From the NCBI GenBank assembly GCA_030278955.1, contig JAOANR010000010.1, positions 9,827,884-9,891,883 of the forward strand: a stretch of 64,000 nt of DNA, written 5' to 3'. The notes below the pieces were generated by a model that saw only the letters and a list, made by a program, of their open reading frames with translations, was not told where the DNA came from and did not search any database. Below are positions 1-11,157 of this stretch, piece by piece (positions within the stretch are counted from its first letter, which is position 1; the number at the start of each line of letters is the position of its first letter). The translations under genes and the position numbers were made by a program. Source of the stretch: Hygrophila difformis (lineage: Eukaryota > Streptophyta > Magnoliopsida > Lamiales > Acanthaceae).

Positions 1-64
1 AATTTTTCAAAAAAGGACTTATCATAAGAATTTTTATGTTAGAAATAAAAATATACTGTCATTA

Positions 65-323
65 CTTCCTCCGTCTCACTCTTTTTGTTACAATTCATTT
101 TTTGATACTATTCACTATTTAACTTTGATTCAAATTTTTATCATAGTTATGTAAGAAAAAATATAGTCAAGTGAGATCTTGTTAAATTCGTCTAATCTTG
201 TAGTTTTAGACAATCAACTTTTTATAACTTTTCGTTAAACACAACTTAAGTTATTAACCGTTAAAAATGTGCATCGGCATGCGTGTTAGAAGGGTGTGTA
301 ACAATTACACTGAGACGGAGAAG
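65..323. mobile_element. Stowaway-type MITE, complete
   Basis: The element runs from CTTCCTCCGTCTCA to TGAGACGGAG with TA on both sides, the usual terminus and target site of Stowaway (Tc1/mariner) MITEs. The inside has no coding capacity. It shares an internal block (ATATAGTCAAGTGAGATC and its surroundings) with other copies in this window. Confidence 0.8.
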
Positions 324-892
324 TATTAATTTAATGGTTGAAGTGATGGATATTTGGTCCTAATCAATATCGCTAATGTTTTTTCGCGTCTATAACTCTT
401 TTTGGGAACTACAGCATCGTTAAGAAATTGATAATATAATGTTTAACTTGAAGATTATAATAAGTATATTCTACGTACACAATGAGTCAATGATATATAT
501 AATAAATCAATAATTTTCATAAATGCATATACTTTTTTTTTTCTTTTTTTACGATAATGCATAATTAACAATAGAATAAAATATATGCACAATCATTATA
601 ATCCATTATTATTAGAAAGAAGTACTATATTCAATTTTAACAGGGTGATTAATAAAAAATAATGGAGTGGTGGTTGCCCACTTGCTGGGGCCCATCTTTT
701 AATGTTTTGTGTTTACAAATAATTACAAAACCAAATCTGTCAAGGGTACATCACTTTGTCCACTCCACCAACAACGAATTGAAGAGACCTCGATCGATAA
801 TACTAATACACGGGGCAAAATATGGGTTTGATTTGTGTCCACCCACGATAATTAGTTAGATGGGTTTTATGAAAGAATGTTAACAATACGAT

Positions 893-920
<28 letters not shown>
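893..920. repeat. (TA)n microsatellite
   Basis: A run of 14 TA dinucleotides lies in AT-rich intergenic DNA. Nothing gene-like is seen in 324-1602 apart from this repeat and the two MITE copies listed next. Confidence 0.9.
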
Positions 921-923
<3 letters not shown>

Positions 924-1062
924 GAATCAAAATTAAATATTAATAAATAATACGAAAAATATCAAATGTAACAAGATTAGTAAGATGGAGAGAGCAAGGA
1001 AAGAAAAGACAAAACACCCAGACAAATACAAGCCAGTGAGAAAGGAAAGAAAAAAAAATATA

Positions 1063-1324
1063 CTCTCTTTCTCCCATTATTTTTGTTTCGAAACTTTTGG
1101 ACCCATCAAATGCATTTGTTTAAAACTTAATATCTTAAAATGTAGTAATACATATATAAAAATTATGTAAAATGTATATTCTAAAACTACATAATTAGAC
1201 GAATCTAACAAGATCGAACTTGACTATATTTTGTCTTATATAACTGCGATAACATTAGATCAAAGTTGAAAAATGAACAATGTCAAAAGTCAAAATGAGA
1301 CAACTTTTACTGAGACGGTGGGAG
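1063..1324. mobile_element. Stowaway-type MITE, diverged copy
   Basis: The 3' end is TGAGACGGTGGGAG followed by TA. The 5' end is a degraded terminus (CTCTCTTTCTCCCATTATTTTTG). The middle shares the AGACGAATCTAACAAGATC block with the copies at 65-323 and 4073-4329. Confidence 0.65.
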
Positions 1325-1352
1325 TATATATCAAGTGATATAGTATGAAGTA

Positions 1353-1545
1353 CTACCTCTAATCTGTCTCACAGAAAATACCGATCTATGTTTTTAACTA
1401 TTAATAACATAAGTTAGGTAGAAGTAAAAATTAGAAAAAATTAATATTTTAAAACTAAAAATTAGATTAATAAGATTTCACTTGACTATTTTTTTATAAT
1501 TATGATAAAATTTAAGTTAAAGTTAATGCGTGAATAAACACTAAA
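1353..1545. mobile_element. truncated Stowaway-like fragment
   Basis: It starts TACTACCTCTAATCTGTCTC and keeps the internal AGATTTCACTTGACTA-like block, but no matching 3' terminus is visible before the gene at 1603. It therefore makes up much of that gene's immediate upstream region. Confidence 0.4.
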
Positions 1546-1602
1546 TAGCAGCAAAAAAGTACTTAGAATCGTAGCATTTTATACGAGAGAGGAAATATAT
1601 AT

Positions 1603-2208
1603 ATGGTGGTGGTGAGCAGAAAAGGCGTGAATTTGGTGGTGGTGGAATCAGTAATAATGCCTATGCCCCAAAACAATACTCCTCCAATGCTCTCCACTTG
1701 TTCATCATCTTCTTCTGCCACAAATCCTCATGAAGAATTATCAAACCCTAATTCCCAAATTCCTACCACCAAATTGATCACCGGAATCCCATTCTCCTGG
1801 GAGCGAATCCCCGGAATCCCCAAACACCAATTTACCTCCAACACCAATACCAACGATTCCTCCTCTTCCTCCGACCCTCTCCTCCCCCCGCCGCCGCCCA
1901 AACTCCTCCGCCAAGAAGACGAACGCACCTGCAGCAGGGATCCATTCTTCGCAGCACTCGTCGCCTGCTCCAACAACGATCGATCCCGCCGCCGACACCA
2001 CGACGACGGGAGCAGCTTCGTCGCAAGCTTATGGAGAACCAGCAGCGGCGGTGGGTCGAAGATCACGAGGAGTTTGAGCAACAGGTTCGGATTCATGAAC
2101 GTGTCCGCCGCAGTTTCCTGCAAGAGCGCCCCCGCAGTGTCGGAATCCGTCGTGTATCTCCGCCGCCACCCGACGCCGCATTATCTCCTCCACCGCCGGC
2201 CCAGATGA
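1603..2208 (+). CDS. DUF688-type uncharacterised plant protein
   Basis: This is a single-exon frame of 201 residues from ATG to TGA. A conserved block around residues 61-73 (GIPFSWERIPGIPK) has the pattern Pro-Phe-x-Trp-Glu-x-x-Pro-Gly-x-Pro-Lys typical of DUF688-like plant proteins of unknown function. The N-terminal part is rich in Ser, Asn and Pro with a run of seven prolines. The C-terminal part is Arg-rich and ends in a block containing SESVVYL and YLLHRR, which looks like a genuine family C-terminus, so I accept the first stop. There is no signal peptide or membrane segment. GC content jumps sharply inside the frame relative to the AT-rich flanks, which supports real coding. The start is the first ATG after a leader containing GAGAGAGG. 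Function is unknown. Confidence 0.75.
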   Translation: MVVVSRKGVNLVVVESVIMPMPQNNTPPMLSTCSSSSSATNPHEELSNPNSQIPTTKLITGIPFSWERIPGIPKHQFTSNTNTNDSSSSSDPLLPPPPPKLLRQEDERTCSRDPFFAALVACSNNDRSRRRHHDDGSSFVASLWRTSSGGGSKITRSLSNRFGFMNVSAAVSCKSAPAVSESVVYLRRHPTPHYLLHRRPR

Positions 2209-4072
2209 GGAATTCGACCGATCCCCGGAATAAACTGTTGTATGTATTTACATTACAGTCAAAAGATACGTTTTTTTTTCCTACGAAGAATTAATCCTGA
2301 CCGTTCGCTCGTGGCGACGGTATGCACTGTGAAGGGTGTGGATTGGCCCCGGAGCAGAGCTCCGGGAGTCCCCAAGAATGGAGTATCACACTGTGTGGCA
2401 ATGTAGGACAAATTAGCTGTCATGAATGATGCAGTGAAAGATGAATTATTAAATGTAGTAAATTTGATACTTGCTGTAGTAATAAGAACAAAAATTGTCT
2501 GTCCAAAATCCTAAATATTGTAGTAGGAGTAGTAATTTTTCTATTTTTATGTTTTGGGAGATCTAAAAAAGCATGTGATGGTTTCCTTGGAAGTATTTGA
2601 GCAGAGTGACTGTAAAGTGTTCCATGGAGCTGAGCACCACAGGGAGGATATCCTCATCGTTCACACTATCAAACATAGTTGTTAAGATTTCGCTCCTGAG
2701 CTTACGATCACACCTCTCTAAGACGATTCCGATCCTTGTAGGATTTTAAAATTAGTAAGATCTAAATAAGGTCACGATCTTGATCATAGAATGTTACGAT
2801 CTTATGGTCATAAACCCTTAAACGATTCTACAATCTTCTAATCATACCCTCATAAACGCATTAAATTTTTGTAGGATTTTATAATTTATGATCAAAATAA
2901 CTTTTATTCTTTAATTTCAAAATTTAAGAACTTGTACTCCTTAATTATGTATGATGTTAAAACAAACATAATATGCATGTAGCTGGAAATACTTTATTTT
3001 TGATTGTGATGTTTTTGTACTGTATTATATATTAATTAACTAACAAGATTCATAAACACATGAAATAATGCTTTTACTTACTAGTATGCATAATTGAGTT
3101 TATCCATTATTATAATTTCATAAGATATTAGGATCTCGATTCGATCGTGCGAAGAAAAAAACGATCCCATAGGATTCTGTTCTTTAACAACCTTGCTATC
3201 AAACTAGAGTTTCAACGGTGTGGATCTTTCCGGTGCTGGGATTCCTGGAGCTCCATGAATCACTCAGCAACTAGATGAACTTTTTAAAGGTTAGTACAAT
3301 TTTGGGAATATTAGGTGACATCTGCATATACTAATGAAAATTAGTTAAATTTTTAATTACTATTAACTCAGATGTTACCAATTTGGTAGCTTGTTGTAAT
3401 GGATGATAAATCTGAATATGTATAGTTTGATACGTGAAGGGGTTGTTTGAATGTAAGCAAATAACCTATAGGATTCGTTTGAAACAGAGTATATTAGGGA
3501 GCATATTCAAGTTAATCATATTTGACTAATGGATATGCTATTTTTTGTTGTTTCGTAACCAACATAGTAGTATGGCTCAATATGTTAGAAACCTAATATG
3601 CTACCTACTGAAACAGATCGAGGAAGTACTAATTAAACTTTTTTTGTTACCATAATTATGGTTTCTTAGCTTGTTATGAATTATGATGGATTAAGATACA
3701 TTTCTGTGTTCGGCACTTTGGTGTGATGAAACACAATGCATGGATTAAAAATACATTTCTGCGTTTAAAATACATTTTTTGTTACGGTAATTATGGGTTT
3801 CTTAACACAATGAATGTTTTATATTTACTTAAAATTGTGATGATTATAGTTACTTAAGACATAGTCTCATTATCATCATTGTCTTTTACTTTTACGAGGC
3901 TGCAAGCTGAGGAGACAAAAAAGCTTGGAATATTTTTGTAGTAGGTGTGTGGATGAAGAATCATTGTAATTATTCACCAAAAAAAAAGAATCATTGTAAT
4001 TAATCAATTAATATATATATATATACACACACTATACAGAGACACACATACATACATACATATATGATACTA
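2209..4072. other. intergenic, interrupted by one inserted element
   Basis: Bases 2209-2674 and 3196-4072 show no convincing exon. The sequence on either side of the element at 2675-3195 is moderately GC-rich and may be decayed gene sequence, but no frame stays open. A frame at 2327-2431 is only 35 codons and is not claimed. Confidence 0.5.
2675..3195. mobile_element. Mutator-like MITE, GATC-rich family, copy 1
   Basis: The element starts ATAGTTGTTAAGAT and ends TTTAACAACCTTG. It is flanked by a perfect 9-bp direct repeat CTATCAAAC (2666-2674 and 3196-3204), the target-duplication length expected for Mutator-like elements. The inside is AT-rich with many CGATC/GATCG motifs and has no frame. 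A second copy in inverted orientation lies at 27425-28022. Confidence 0.75.
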
Positions 4073-4329
4073 CCTCCGTCTCAATATTTTTGTCACGGAC
4101 CCACCCTGCACGTATGTCGATACACATTTTTAACGAGTAATAACTTAAATTGTGTACAATAAAAAATTATAAAAATTTGTTTGTCTAAAAGTACAAGATT
4201 AGACGAATCTAACAAGATCTCAATTGACTATATTTTTTCTTACATAACTATGATAAAAATTTGAATCAAACTTAAACAGTGAATAGTGTCAAAAAATCAA
4301 ACGTAACAATTATACCGAGACGGAGGAAG
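4073..4329. mobile_element. Stowaway-type MITE, complete
   Basis: Termini CCTCCGTCTCAATATTTTTG and CCGAGACGGAGGAAG are flanked by TA. It belongs to the same family as 65-323 and lies only 14 bp from the next MITE. Confidence 0.8.
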
Positions 4330-4343
4330 TATAGTATATACTA

Positions 4344-4599
4344 CCTCCGTTCCTTTTTAAATGCACGTTTTGACTTTTGGCACTGTTCATTGAGTAGCTT
4401 TGACTCGACTTTTTAATATAATTATATAAGATAAAATATAGTCAAGTGAGATCTTGTTGGATTCGTCTAATCGCATAGATTTATAATATCAAATTTTCAT
4501 AATTTTTAGTTGTATGCAATTTGAGTTATGAAGCATTAAAAATATGTATTAGATTGCATGAAATGTGGTTATGTAGCATTTAAAAAGGAACGGAGGAAG
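4344..4599. mobile_element. Stowaway-type MITE, second family
   Basis: The termini (CCTCCGTTCCTTTTTAAATG and CATTTAAAAAGGAACGGAGG) are long perfect inverted repeats flanked by TA. The middle shares TATAGTCAAGTGAGATCTTG with the neighbouring family. Confidence 0.8.
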
Positions 4600-5319
4600 T
4601 ATTAGAATTGTGACCAATTCAAAGTTGAATATAGTTGGTGGTTTTGCAGCCAAAAATTACAAAATTGTTGGTATGGGTAACTTAAATACAATATTACTAT
4701 CATTTTTAATTTTGTATAGAATTTTTTAATACTTATAACCATATATGATCTCATACTTATATGTAACAACATATGCATGCACCTTTTTTTCTCTCCAAAA
4801 GAAAAAATTATTATTTGAAGTTCGAAAGCAAGAATATAATTAGAAACAAGCTGAGTGCCCTGAAATGATTGTAGGCGCCTTTTTCAATTCCTTGTGTTGA
4901 ACTAGTTAATGAATACTAGTACTATTTTACAAAGGGTTGAAAATGGTGAAATTGAGTCTAGTCAAGTTAGAGTAGAAGTATATATATATAGTAGATGTTA
5001 GTACCATCATTTAGAAAAGTCCCATGCCCTGTTTGCAATTAGCTGAATGTTAGTTGATAATTAATTATGCTAATTTGACACCTATTTTGATTATGTATGT
5101 ATTAAAAGTGTTTTGATAAAAATTAGCTGATAATGAAAATTTAGTTGATAAAAGTGTAACAGCTAACAACTAAAACTAAAACCGTGAGGAAAAAAAACAA
5201 CATTTTCAAAACTAGCTGTTTGAAACCAATCATCTTTTAGAACTCTATCTACCAGACTACCATGCACCTTTATTAGCTGTTTTATCCTATCAACCGCTAA
5301 AAGTTGCAAAATCAACTAA
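4600..5319. other. intergenic, no gene seen
   Basis: AT-rich DNA with no open frame of note. Stretches such as 5040-5310 (TTAGCTGATAA repeats) look like decayed transposon sequence, but no clear ends were found. Confidence 0.5.
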
Positions 5320-5775
5320 GAGCCTGTTTGGAATGGCTTTTTTTTTTCAAGTGTTTTTGGCTTTTACTTCGGCCAAAAGCACTTTTGAAGAAAAAATAGT
5401 ATTTGTTTTAACTTTTTAGAAAAAGCAAAAGCACCTCGAAAAGCTGCAAAAGTGCTTATGGGAGAAGCAGTCCAGGTGGTGCTTCTCCGAAAAGCAGATG
5501 TCAAAAGCACCTAGTAATGTGTGCAGAGTCATAAATGCCCTTATTAATTTATTTAAATTACACTATAAATATATACTACTTATCATATATAAATAACATA
5601 TCTTTTTTGGTAATTTACACATTTCAAAAGCACTTTTCACTTTTACACATCCAAACACGCTTTTGAAAAAAAAGTTGTTTTTCAAACATTTCATACAAAC
5701 ACAAAAGTTACATGCTTCTGCTTTTGGCTTTCACTTCTGTTTCTGCTTTTTTTTAAAAGCCAATCCAAACGGGCA
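5320..5775 (+). mobile_element. Tourist-like MITE family, copy 1
   Basis: Terminal inverted repeats GAGCCTGTTTGGAATGGC and GCCAATCCAAACGGGCA are flanked by TAA on both sides, which fits PIF/Harbinger (Tourist). The inside is full of inverted AAAAGCACTTTT / AAAAGCAGAAGC words. Closely similar copies lie at 32037-32490 and 48860-49321. No coding capacity. Confidence 0.8.
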
Positions 5776-6046
5776 TAAAATTTGGCTTTTATCAAACATG
5801 GGCAATCATTATTCAGACACGAAAACAAACTAAAATCAAAGCACATCCTCATCATATTGAAGTCCGTGAAAAATTGTGCTCCACATAAGGTAAACAAATG
5901 AATTTATTAGATATTTATTGCATGCATCAAATCATACACAAACAATTTTAACACATGTTCTATTTTCTACCATAAATGTGTAGTGCTGACTTTAGTGTAG
6001 TGTAACTTTGATAGTATTACGTATTTGCAGGAGGAAGTAAAGAGAC
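5776..6046. other. intergenic, no gene seen
   Basis: AT-rich sequence without a plausible exon. Confidence 0.4.
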
Positions 6047-6190
6047 TAGAGCTGTAAACGAGCCGAATCGAACTGAGCTTCAAGTGTTTGAGCTCTATTC
6101 GTTAAGCTTAACGAACGAACACGAACCGAGCCAAAAATCTTAACGAGCCAATTTTCATGTTTGAGCTCTGTTCGTTTAACCTTACGAACG

Positions 6191-8491
6191 TGTAACACCC
6201 CGATTTAATTAACTCATAATTAATTAATTTAATTACGGTTAATTAACAAAAGACTTAGTATGTGGATTATTTTGTAGGAAATGAAGATTTAAGTGGGGGA
6301 AATAAGTGAGTTCAACTCACTAAATAATAAGAGTCAAGTGCTCAAATGGGTGCAATGTGGTCAAGACAAGTAGTGTAAACCTTTTAACCCACATTCCGAC
6401 CCGACCCGGATCCATTTTTACTATTAAAAATCAGATTTGTTGGGTTAGAAACCCATTTCTTCTTCCTCCCCTTCCCATTCCCGTCACTCTCTCTTGGTGC
6501 AATTGGGGATCTTCAATCTCTTGAGGAATTGGAGATTTTAGGGCCAAATCAAGTGGGGGATTCATAGTATAACATGAGGTAAGTAATTTCCACTATCTAA
6601 TTCATGTTTTGGGTGAAGTTTGAAGTGGGTTTTGGAGGGTGTTATGTTGGTGGCGGGATTGAAGAGTTTGGGTTAAAATTCTTGTAGATCGGCTTGGAAT
6701 TTGTGTTAAATCCTTGCTTGGGAGTTGCAAATCAGTCTTGGGAGCTAAGGTTAGTACTTGAGACCATTTTGGTGTTGTTGATTTCAGTTTTTAAGCTTCA
6801 AATGGTTTCAAGATCAAGAAATCATGTTCTTGGATGAATTATGATGTTTGGAGCTTGATTCTTGCAATATAGGCTTGGAATTGTTGATTGGAAGCTTGCA
6901 GGTTGAGAAGAGGAGCTTGGAGACTCATCTACATATCAGGCAAGGGTAGAGATAGGCCTAAATGGGGGCATAATCGGTGGAATGGCCGGAAACCGCCATT
7001 TCCATCGTTTCTGTTGTGTCGGCGCGCAGTTGGGGCGCCCTTTAGCCAAACAGCGCGCGAGCAGCGCGCGATACGAACGTCACGACGCCCGTGACGAAAC
7101 CCGCGCGGGGTGCGCGCCACCCCTCCTGCCCGCGCGGTTCGTTCGCTCGTTTTCCGGTTCTTCGTCCTGCGTGTTTCCTTAGTTCTTCTTATGCTTCTAG
7201 CATGCCATAACTATCATTATGCTCACAATCTTTGAACTTAGTTGCGATTAGCGGTGATCTACTATGCCTTAGTTGAGATCGAGTCTTGTTTCGCTTCTAT
7301 GTTGATGTGAGTGTTGGTGCCGATATGTGGGGCTTGGCACACCCTTGACACTTAACTCGTGGTGAGTTGTTTATTTTGTCATGACGCGTGATTTACGTAT
7401 TGACATGTGTGGAATTGAATCTGAATATCTGTGATGATATGTGAATATCTGTGACGATATGTGAATATCTGTGATGATATAAAATGCCACGACGGTAGGA
7501 TACGCTATGCTTACGAATCGGTATCCGATGAGGGGCATAGTGGGATTGCTACCCAGAAGCATTGAGACTGGAAAGGATTTATATCCTAGTCTGATTTTGG
7601 CTGGAAAGGGCTCATGACCCTTTGCCTGACCCGCTTGCCGTAAGCCACGATTTCAGCTGTTAGTGTCCGCGGCGGGGGTACTGTGGGTATGTCTCTCGAC
7701 CATTAAGGGGTGTGGACCCTTATATGGGAGGGAATACCGACCATGGTACCTAGGTGCGCGCTAGACATGCTTATGTGTTGCATTTAGGGTAGATAGACAT
7801 TTTAGGTCATAACATTTCATCTCATCATCCATCATTCATCTTATTTGCAGTGGTTGAAGCACCGGTATGGGACGGTGTGATGTTTACTTATTTGCACTGT
7901 TTAATTATTATGTTATGCCTAACAAATGTTTAAAAACGGAATATATCTCCACATATATGTATAAATATACTTCTAGGGAATCAAGTTAATTCTTGTTTCC
8001 CCTTATGCCGATTCTTCTATTCTTGCTCAGTACCTTGTACTGACCCTTGCTATGTTTTCATGTATAGATATTCCCGGGGAGGACGCAGAGCCTGAGCACG
8101 ATGTGGGGTTTGGGGATGAGTGATCTACCTAGGGATGCATTAGCATGTTGTGGACTTATGTGCTTGTCTTGAATAATATGCTATAACGCTATTACCTTGT
8201 CTCGTACTGCTTGTGGTACCGATCGGTACATTATGTTCTGTCTTGTGTGTTAATATCTCTGACAGGTTGAGATGAGACTGATATGTCGACTGTTATGTCG
8301 CATGAATAAGGCTTGTAAGCCGGACGTCTGTTATGATGTGAGGTTTCCTTTCTGGATTTGTATTATGATTCATTGGCTTCCTGTTACTTGGCTACGTGTT
8401 ATTGATCTTAAATTGATTGGCCAACAGTTTAAGAGAGGTAACACGGCAGTGACGTCACAGAAATTTGGTTTTAAATTTTTGGGGCGTTACA
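6191..8491 (+). repeat. 5' LTR of the Ty3 element
   Basis: 2301 bp, TG...CA ends. It holds a GC-rich block at about 6960-7140 (CGCGCGAGCAGCGCGCG), three tandem copies of a 21-bp unit GAATATCTGTGATGATATGT at about 7423-7484, and a short palindromic word TCAGTACCTTGTACTGA at 8027-8043. The short open frames inside it also occur identically in the 3' LTR; they do not resemble proteins and are not called as genes. Confidence 0.95.
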
Positions 8492-8493
8492 TT

Positions 8494-8509
8494 TGGTATC
8501 AGAGTCATG
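8494..8509 (+). other. tRNA primer-binding site of the Ty3 element
   Basis: TGGTATCAGAGTCATG begins two bases after the 5' LTR. It matches the usual plant primer-binding site for initiator tRNA-Met (TGGTATCAGAGC), with a T where C is common. Confidence 0.85.
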
Positions 8510-8791
8510 TCTGCTCGTATGTGCTTAGAATTCTAACACAAGCATGCGGTGAGATGTGTGGGGGAAAGCATATAGAGTAGGAATTGCATCTAGCTCTGCT
8601 TATATTCTTGTAGATTGCATTGTTTTTGGTTATCTGCGTCCCCTATAGGGGTGGATTGTGGTTTGTGAATCAAACCAGGATCAATCCTTGGGGATATTCC
8701 GGGAATTCTATACTTAATAATTGCTGTTCGGTAAAGAATTATTCTTATTTACCGAGTGTTACTGAATACCTCGTTACGTTACGAACATAGG

Positions 8792-9982
8792 ATGCCGCCG
8801 CGCCAGGATGGAGAGCCCAGGAGGAGGGGAAGGCCTCGTAGGAATCAGGGGCCAGCTACTGGGGGTCGTGGACAGTGCCATGAGAATGGTGGACTTGGCA
8901 ATGATCACGTGGAAAATGTTCCAATTGAGGAACCTGTAGAGGTGGAGAATGACTTGAACTATGAGGACGAACCAGTGCCTCCACCACCACCGCCACCGGT
9001 GCAGATGCCCATTGATCCTCAGTTTATGCAACATATGTTTAATGCTATGCATGGGATGTATCAGGGGCAGGCGAATCAACCTGCACAACCACCACCCAGA
9101 CCCGTGGATTACGTGCATCTAGCAAGGCATTATCAACCGCCGGTCTTTAGTGGAGGAGTAGACCCGGTTGCTCTGACTGATTGGATTTATCATATGGAGG
9201 AGATCTTCGAGAATATAGACTGCCCAGAGGATTGGAAGGTCAGGGTGGGACGGCAGTATCTTACTGGACCAGCTCTCCATTGGTGGAGGTCGCGTAAGAG
9301 TGAGCTTATGGCGAGGCCCAACTTCTCATGGGGAGTTTTCTGTCATGCTTTGAGATCCCACTTTTTCACCACACAGATGATGAATGTTAAAAAGAGGGAA
9401 TTTCTCAACCTAGAGAAAGCAGGAAATATGACAGTGTCTGAGTACTATGGTCGTTTTGTGGAACTCATGTCATACGTACCAATGCTAGTTGCTGATGAGG
9501 AAGATAAGGTTTCGAAGTTTGTGGATGGATTGAAGGCTGAGATCCGGACTGGGTTTAGCAACCAACACGCCTGCTTAGCTTCAGCATATGATCAGGCTTT
9601 ATTCATTGAAAGAGCTCGTGCTGATGTGCAGCGCGTGTGGGCCGCTCGTCGCAGGGAGTCAGGGGGGCCGATTAGACCCCATCATAGGCAGACGAGGCCG
9701 AGAAGCGGTGGAGAGACCTCTAAGCCTCAGACTTATGCACAGCCACCGTATAGAAGAGGACCCCACTGCTGGAATTGCGGACAGCAAGGACATTTGAGGT
9801 CACAGTGCCCACAGTTGGTAGGTCGAGTAGGAGGATCTACTTCAGATGCGTCTGGTGGGAATGCGTCGCGTGGACGAGGTGCAGACAGAGGTCGTGGACC
9901 ACAGAGGGGCCGTGGGGGCCGCCTCAATGTGATTGAGCGGGCTGAGCTAGATGGGCGAGATGATGTCATGACTGGTAAGTAG
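8792..9982 (+). CDS. Ty3 gag (capsid/nucleocapsid)
   Basis: The first ATG gives a 396-residue Gag protein. It has a basic Arg-rich N-terminus, a Pro-rich stretch, a retrotransposon gag core (about residues 110-280, with WIYHMEEIFENIDCP and GPALHWW) and a CCHC zinc knuckle (CWNCGQQGHLRSQC) near residue 326, followed by an Arg/Gly-rich tail that should bind RNA. The frame is intact, so the element may still make particles. The stop TAG at 9980-9982 lies inside a sequence with excellent splice-donor consensus (G|GTAAGT at 9974/9975). If spliced to 10065, Gag would continue in frame into protease (see findings). The alternative is a simple stop codon. Confidence 0.9.
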   Translation: MPPRQDGEPRRRGRPRRNQGPATGGRGQCHENGGLGNDHVENVPIEEPVEVENDLNYEDEPVPPPPPPPVQMPIDPQFMQHMFNAMHGMYQGQANQPAQPPPRPVDYVHLARHYQPPVFSGGVDPVALTDWIYHMEEIFENIDCPEDWKVRVGRQYLTGPALHWWRSRKSELMARPNFSWGVFCHALRSHFFTTQMMNVKKREFLNLEKAGNMTVSEYYGRFVELMSYVPMLVADEEDKVSKFVDGLKAEIRTGFSNQHACLASAYDQALFIERARADVQRVWAARRRESGGPIRPHHRQTRPRSGGETSKPQTYAQPPYRRGPHCWNCGQQGHLRSQCPQLVGRVGGSTSDASGGNASRGRGADRGRGPQRGRGGRLNVIERAELDGRDDVMTGK

Positions 9983-10064
9983 CCCATTGTTCAATTTCAA
10001 TCTTGATCGACTTAACCATCTGTAACAAGTGCCCAGGTAGTGCCTTATGTTATTAAATGCGTAG
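9975..10064 (+). other. candidate spliceosomal intron between gag and protease
   Basis: 90 bp from GTAAGT to GCGTAG, T-rich towards the 3' end, with in-frame stops inside. Removing it joins the Gag and protease frames without shift, right where related elements run continuously from a conserved Asp-rich/Thr-Gly block into the protease. This is inferred from sequence only. Confidence 0.6.
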
Positions 10065-11097
10065 GTACTATACTAGTTGATAATGTGCCTGCTTATGCCT
10101 TATATGATTCGGGTGCATCATGCTCGTTTATATCATCGGAATTCGTAACCAATAATGATATGGGACCACTGGAGGCTTATCAACTCCCTGTTACGCTACC
10201 TTCGGGAGACCTCATACGGAGCCAGTGGATTAAACCCGATGCACAGATAATCATCAAAGATCGAGAGTTCAGAGCGAATCTAGTGGTGCTAGATTTGGCC
10301 GATTTTGACGTGATTTTGGGAATGGATTGGCTGTCTAAGTACCAAGTCAGATTAGACTGCGGGATACCAAGGATTTCCTTCACCAATGAAGAAGGTGAGC
10401 AAGTGGTTTATTACCCTCCTAACATTCGAGTGGTATCTTCTGTCACTTTTGCAGCTTTAATTAGAAAAGAGTATCCGGTATACTTTTGTTCTGGGCGTGA
10501 TATGACGCCCTTGTGTTAGAATGATCTTTCAGAGCGAGTGGTGATGGGTCCTGAACTCATTGAGCAGACCACTGAAGTGGTACGAGTGATCAGAGACAGA
10601 ATGAAGGAAGCTCAGGATCGTCAGAAGAGTTATGTTGATTTGTCCAGGAGAGACATTGAATTCGAGGTTGGAGATTGGGTGTTTTTGAGAGTGTCACCCA
10701 TGAGGGGCATGAGACGATTTGGGAAGAAAGGGAAACTGAGTCCCAGATTTATAGGCCCTATGAGATCACTAAGAAGATTGAGAAGGTCGCTTACCGGTTA
10801 GAATTGCCAACTGAGGTGGGAAAGGTGCACAACGTTTTCCACGTCTCTCAGTTGAGGAAGTTTATCTCGGATCCTAACAAAATTATACAACCGGAGGAGG
10901 AGGAGTTGGATGACAACCTAGAATACGAAGAATACCCCGTGGCGATTCTCGACGCTAAAGAAAAGGTACTTCGCAAGAAGGCGATCAAAATGGTGAAAGT
11001 ACCTTGGTCGAGACATGGCGTAGAGGGTGCCACTTGGAAGACAGAGGAAAGCATGGCTGGGCGTTATCCTGAATTGGATTTGACTCCAATTCAGTGA
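10065..11097 (+). pseudogene. Ty3 pol remnant: protease joined to integrase C-terminus
   Basis: The first part is a retropepsin-like aspartic protease with the active-site motif DSGASCSF and the family block FDVILGMDWL (10101-10390). At about 10480-10500 the sequence jumps directly to the end of integrase: MGPELIEQTTE, then DRQKSY, then the GDWVFLRVSP block, and a chromodomain-like tail. Reverse transcriptase, RNase H and the zinc and catalytic parts of integrase are absent; the corresponding region in complete elements is several kb. Two further lesions are visible. A TAG at 10517-10519 stands where relatives have Trp, and a one-base frame change near 10760 moves the tail from frame 10538-10801 to frame 10675-11097. 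Stop at 11097. Confidence 0.85.
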
Positions 11098-11143
11098 AGT
11101 AATGACCTTAATCCATACTTTTTCATTCGAGGACGAATGATCC

Positions 11144-11157
11144 TAAGGGGGAGAGAT
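11144..11157 (+). other. polypurine tract of the Ty3 element
   Basis: AAGGGGGAGAGAT directly precedes the 3' LTR, the position and composition expected for the plus-strand primer. Confidence 0.85.

Noticed and set aside
2031..2294. 87-codon frame overlapping the DUF688-type gene
   Set aside because: It is an offset frame in a GC-rich coding region (Pro and Arg codons), and the other frame has the recognisable family motif.
6888..7182. Overlapping short frames inside the 5' LTR, repeated at 11855-12149
   Set aside because: They occur only because of the GC-rich LTR segment and are duplicated with the LTR; no protein-like features.
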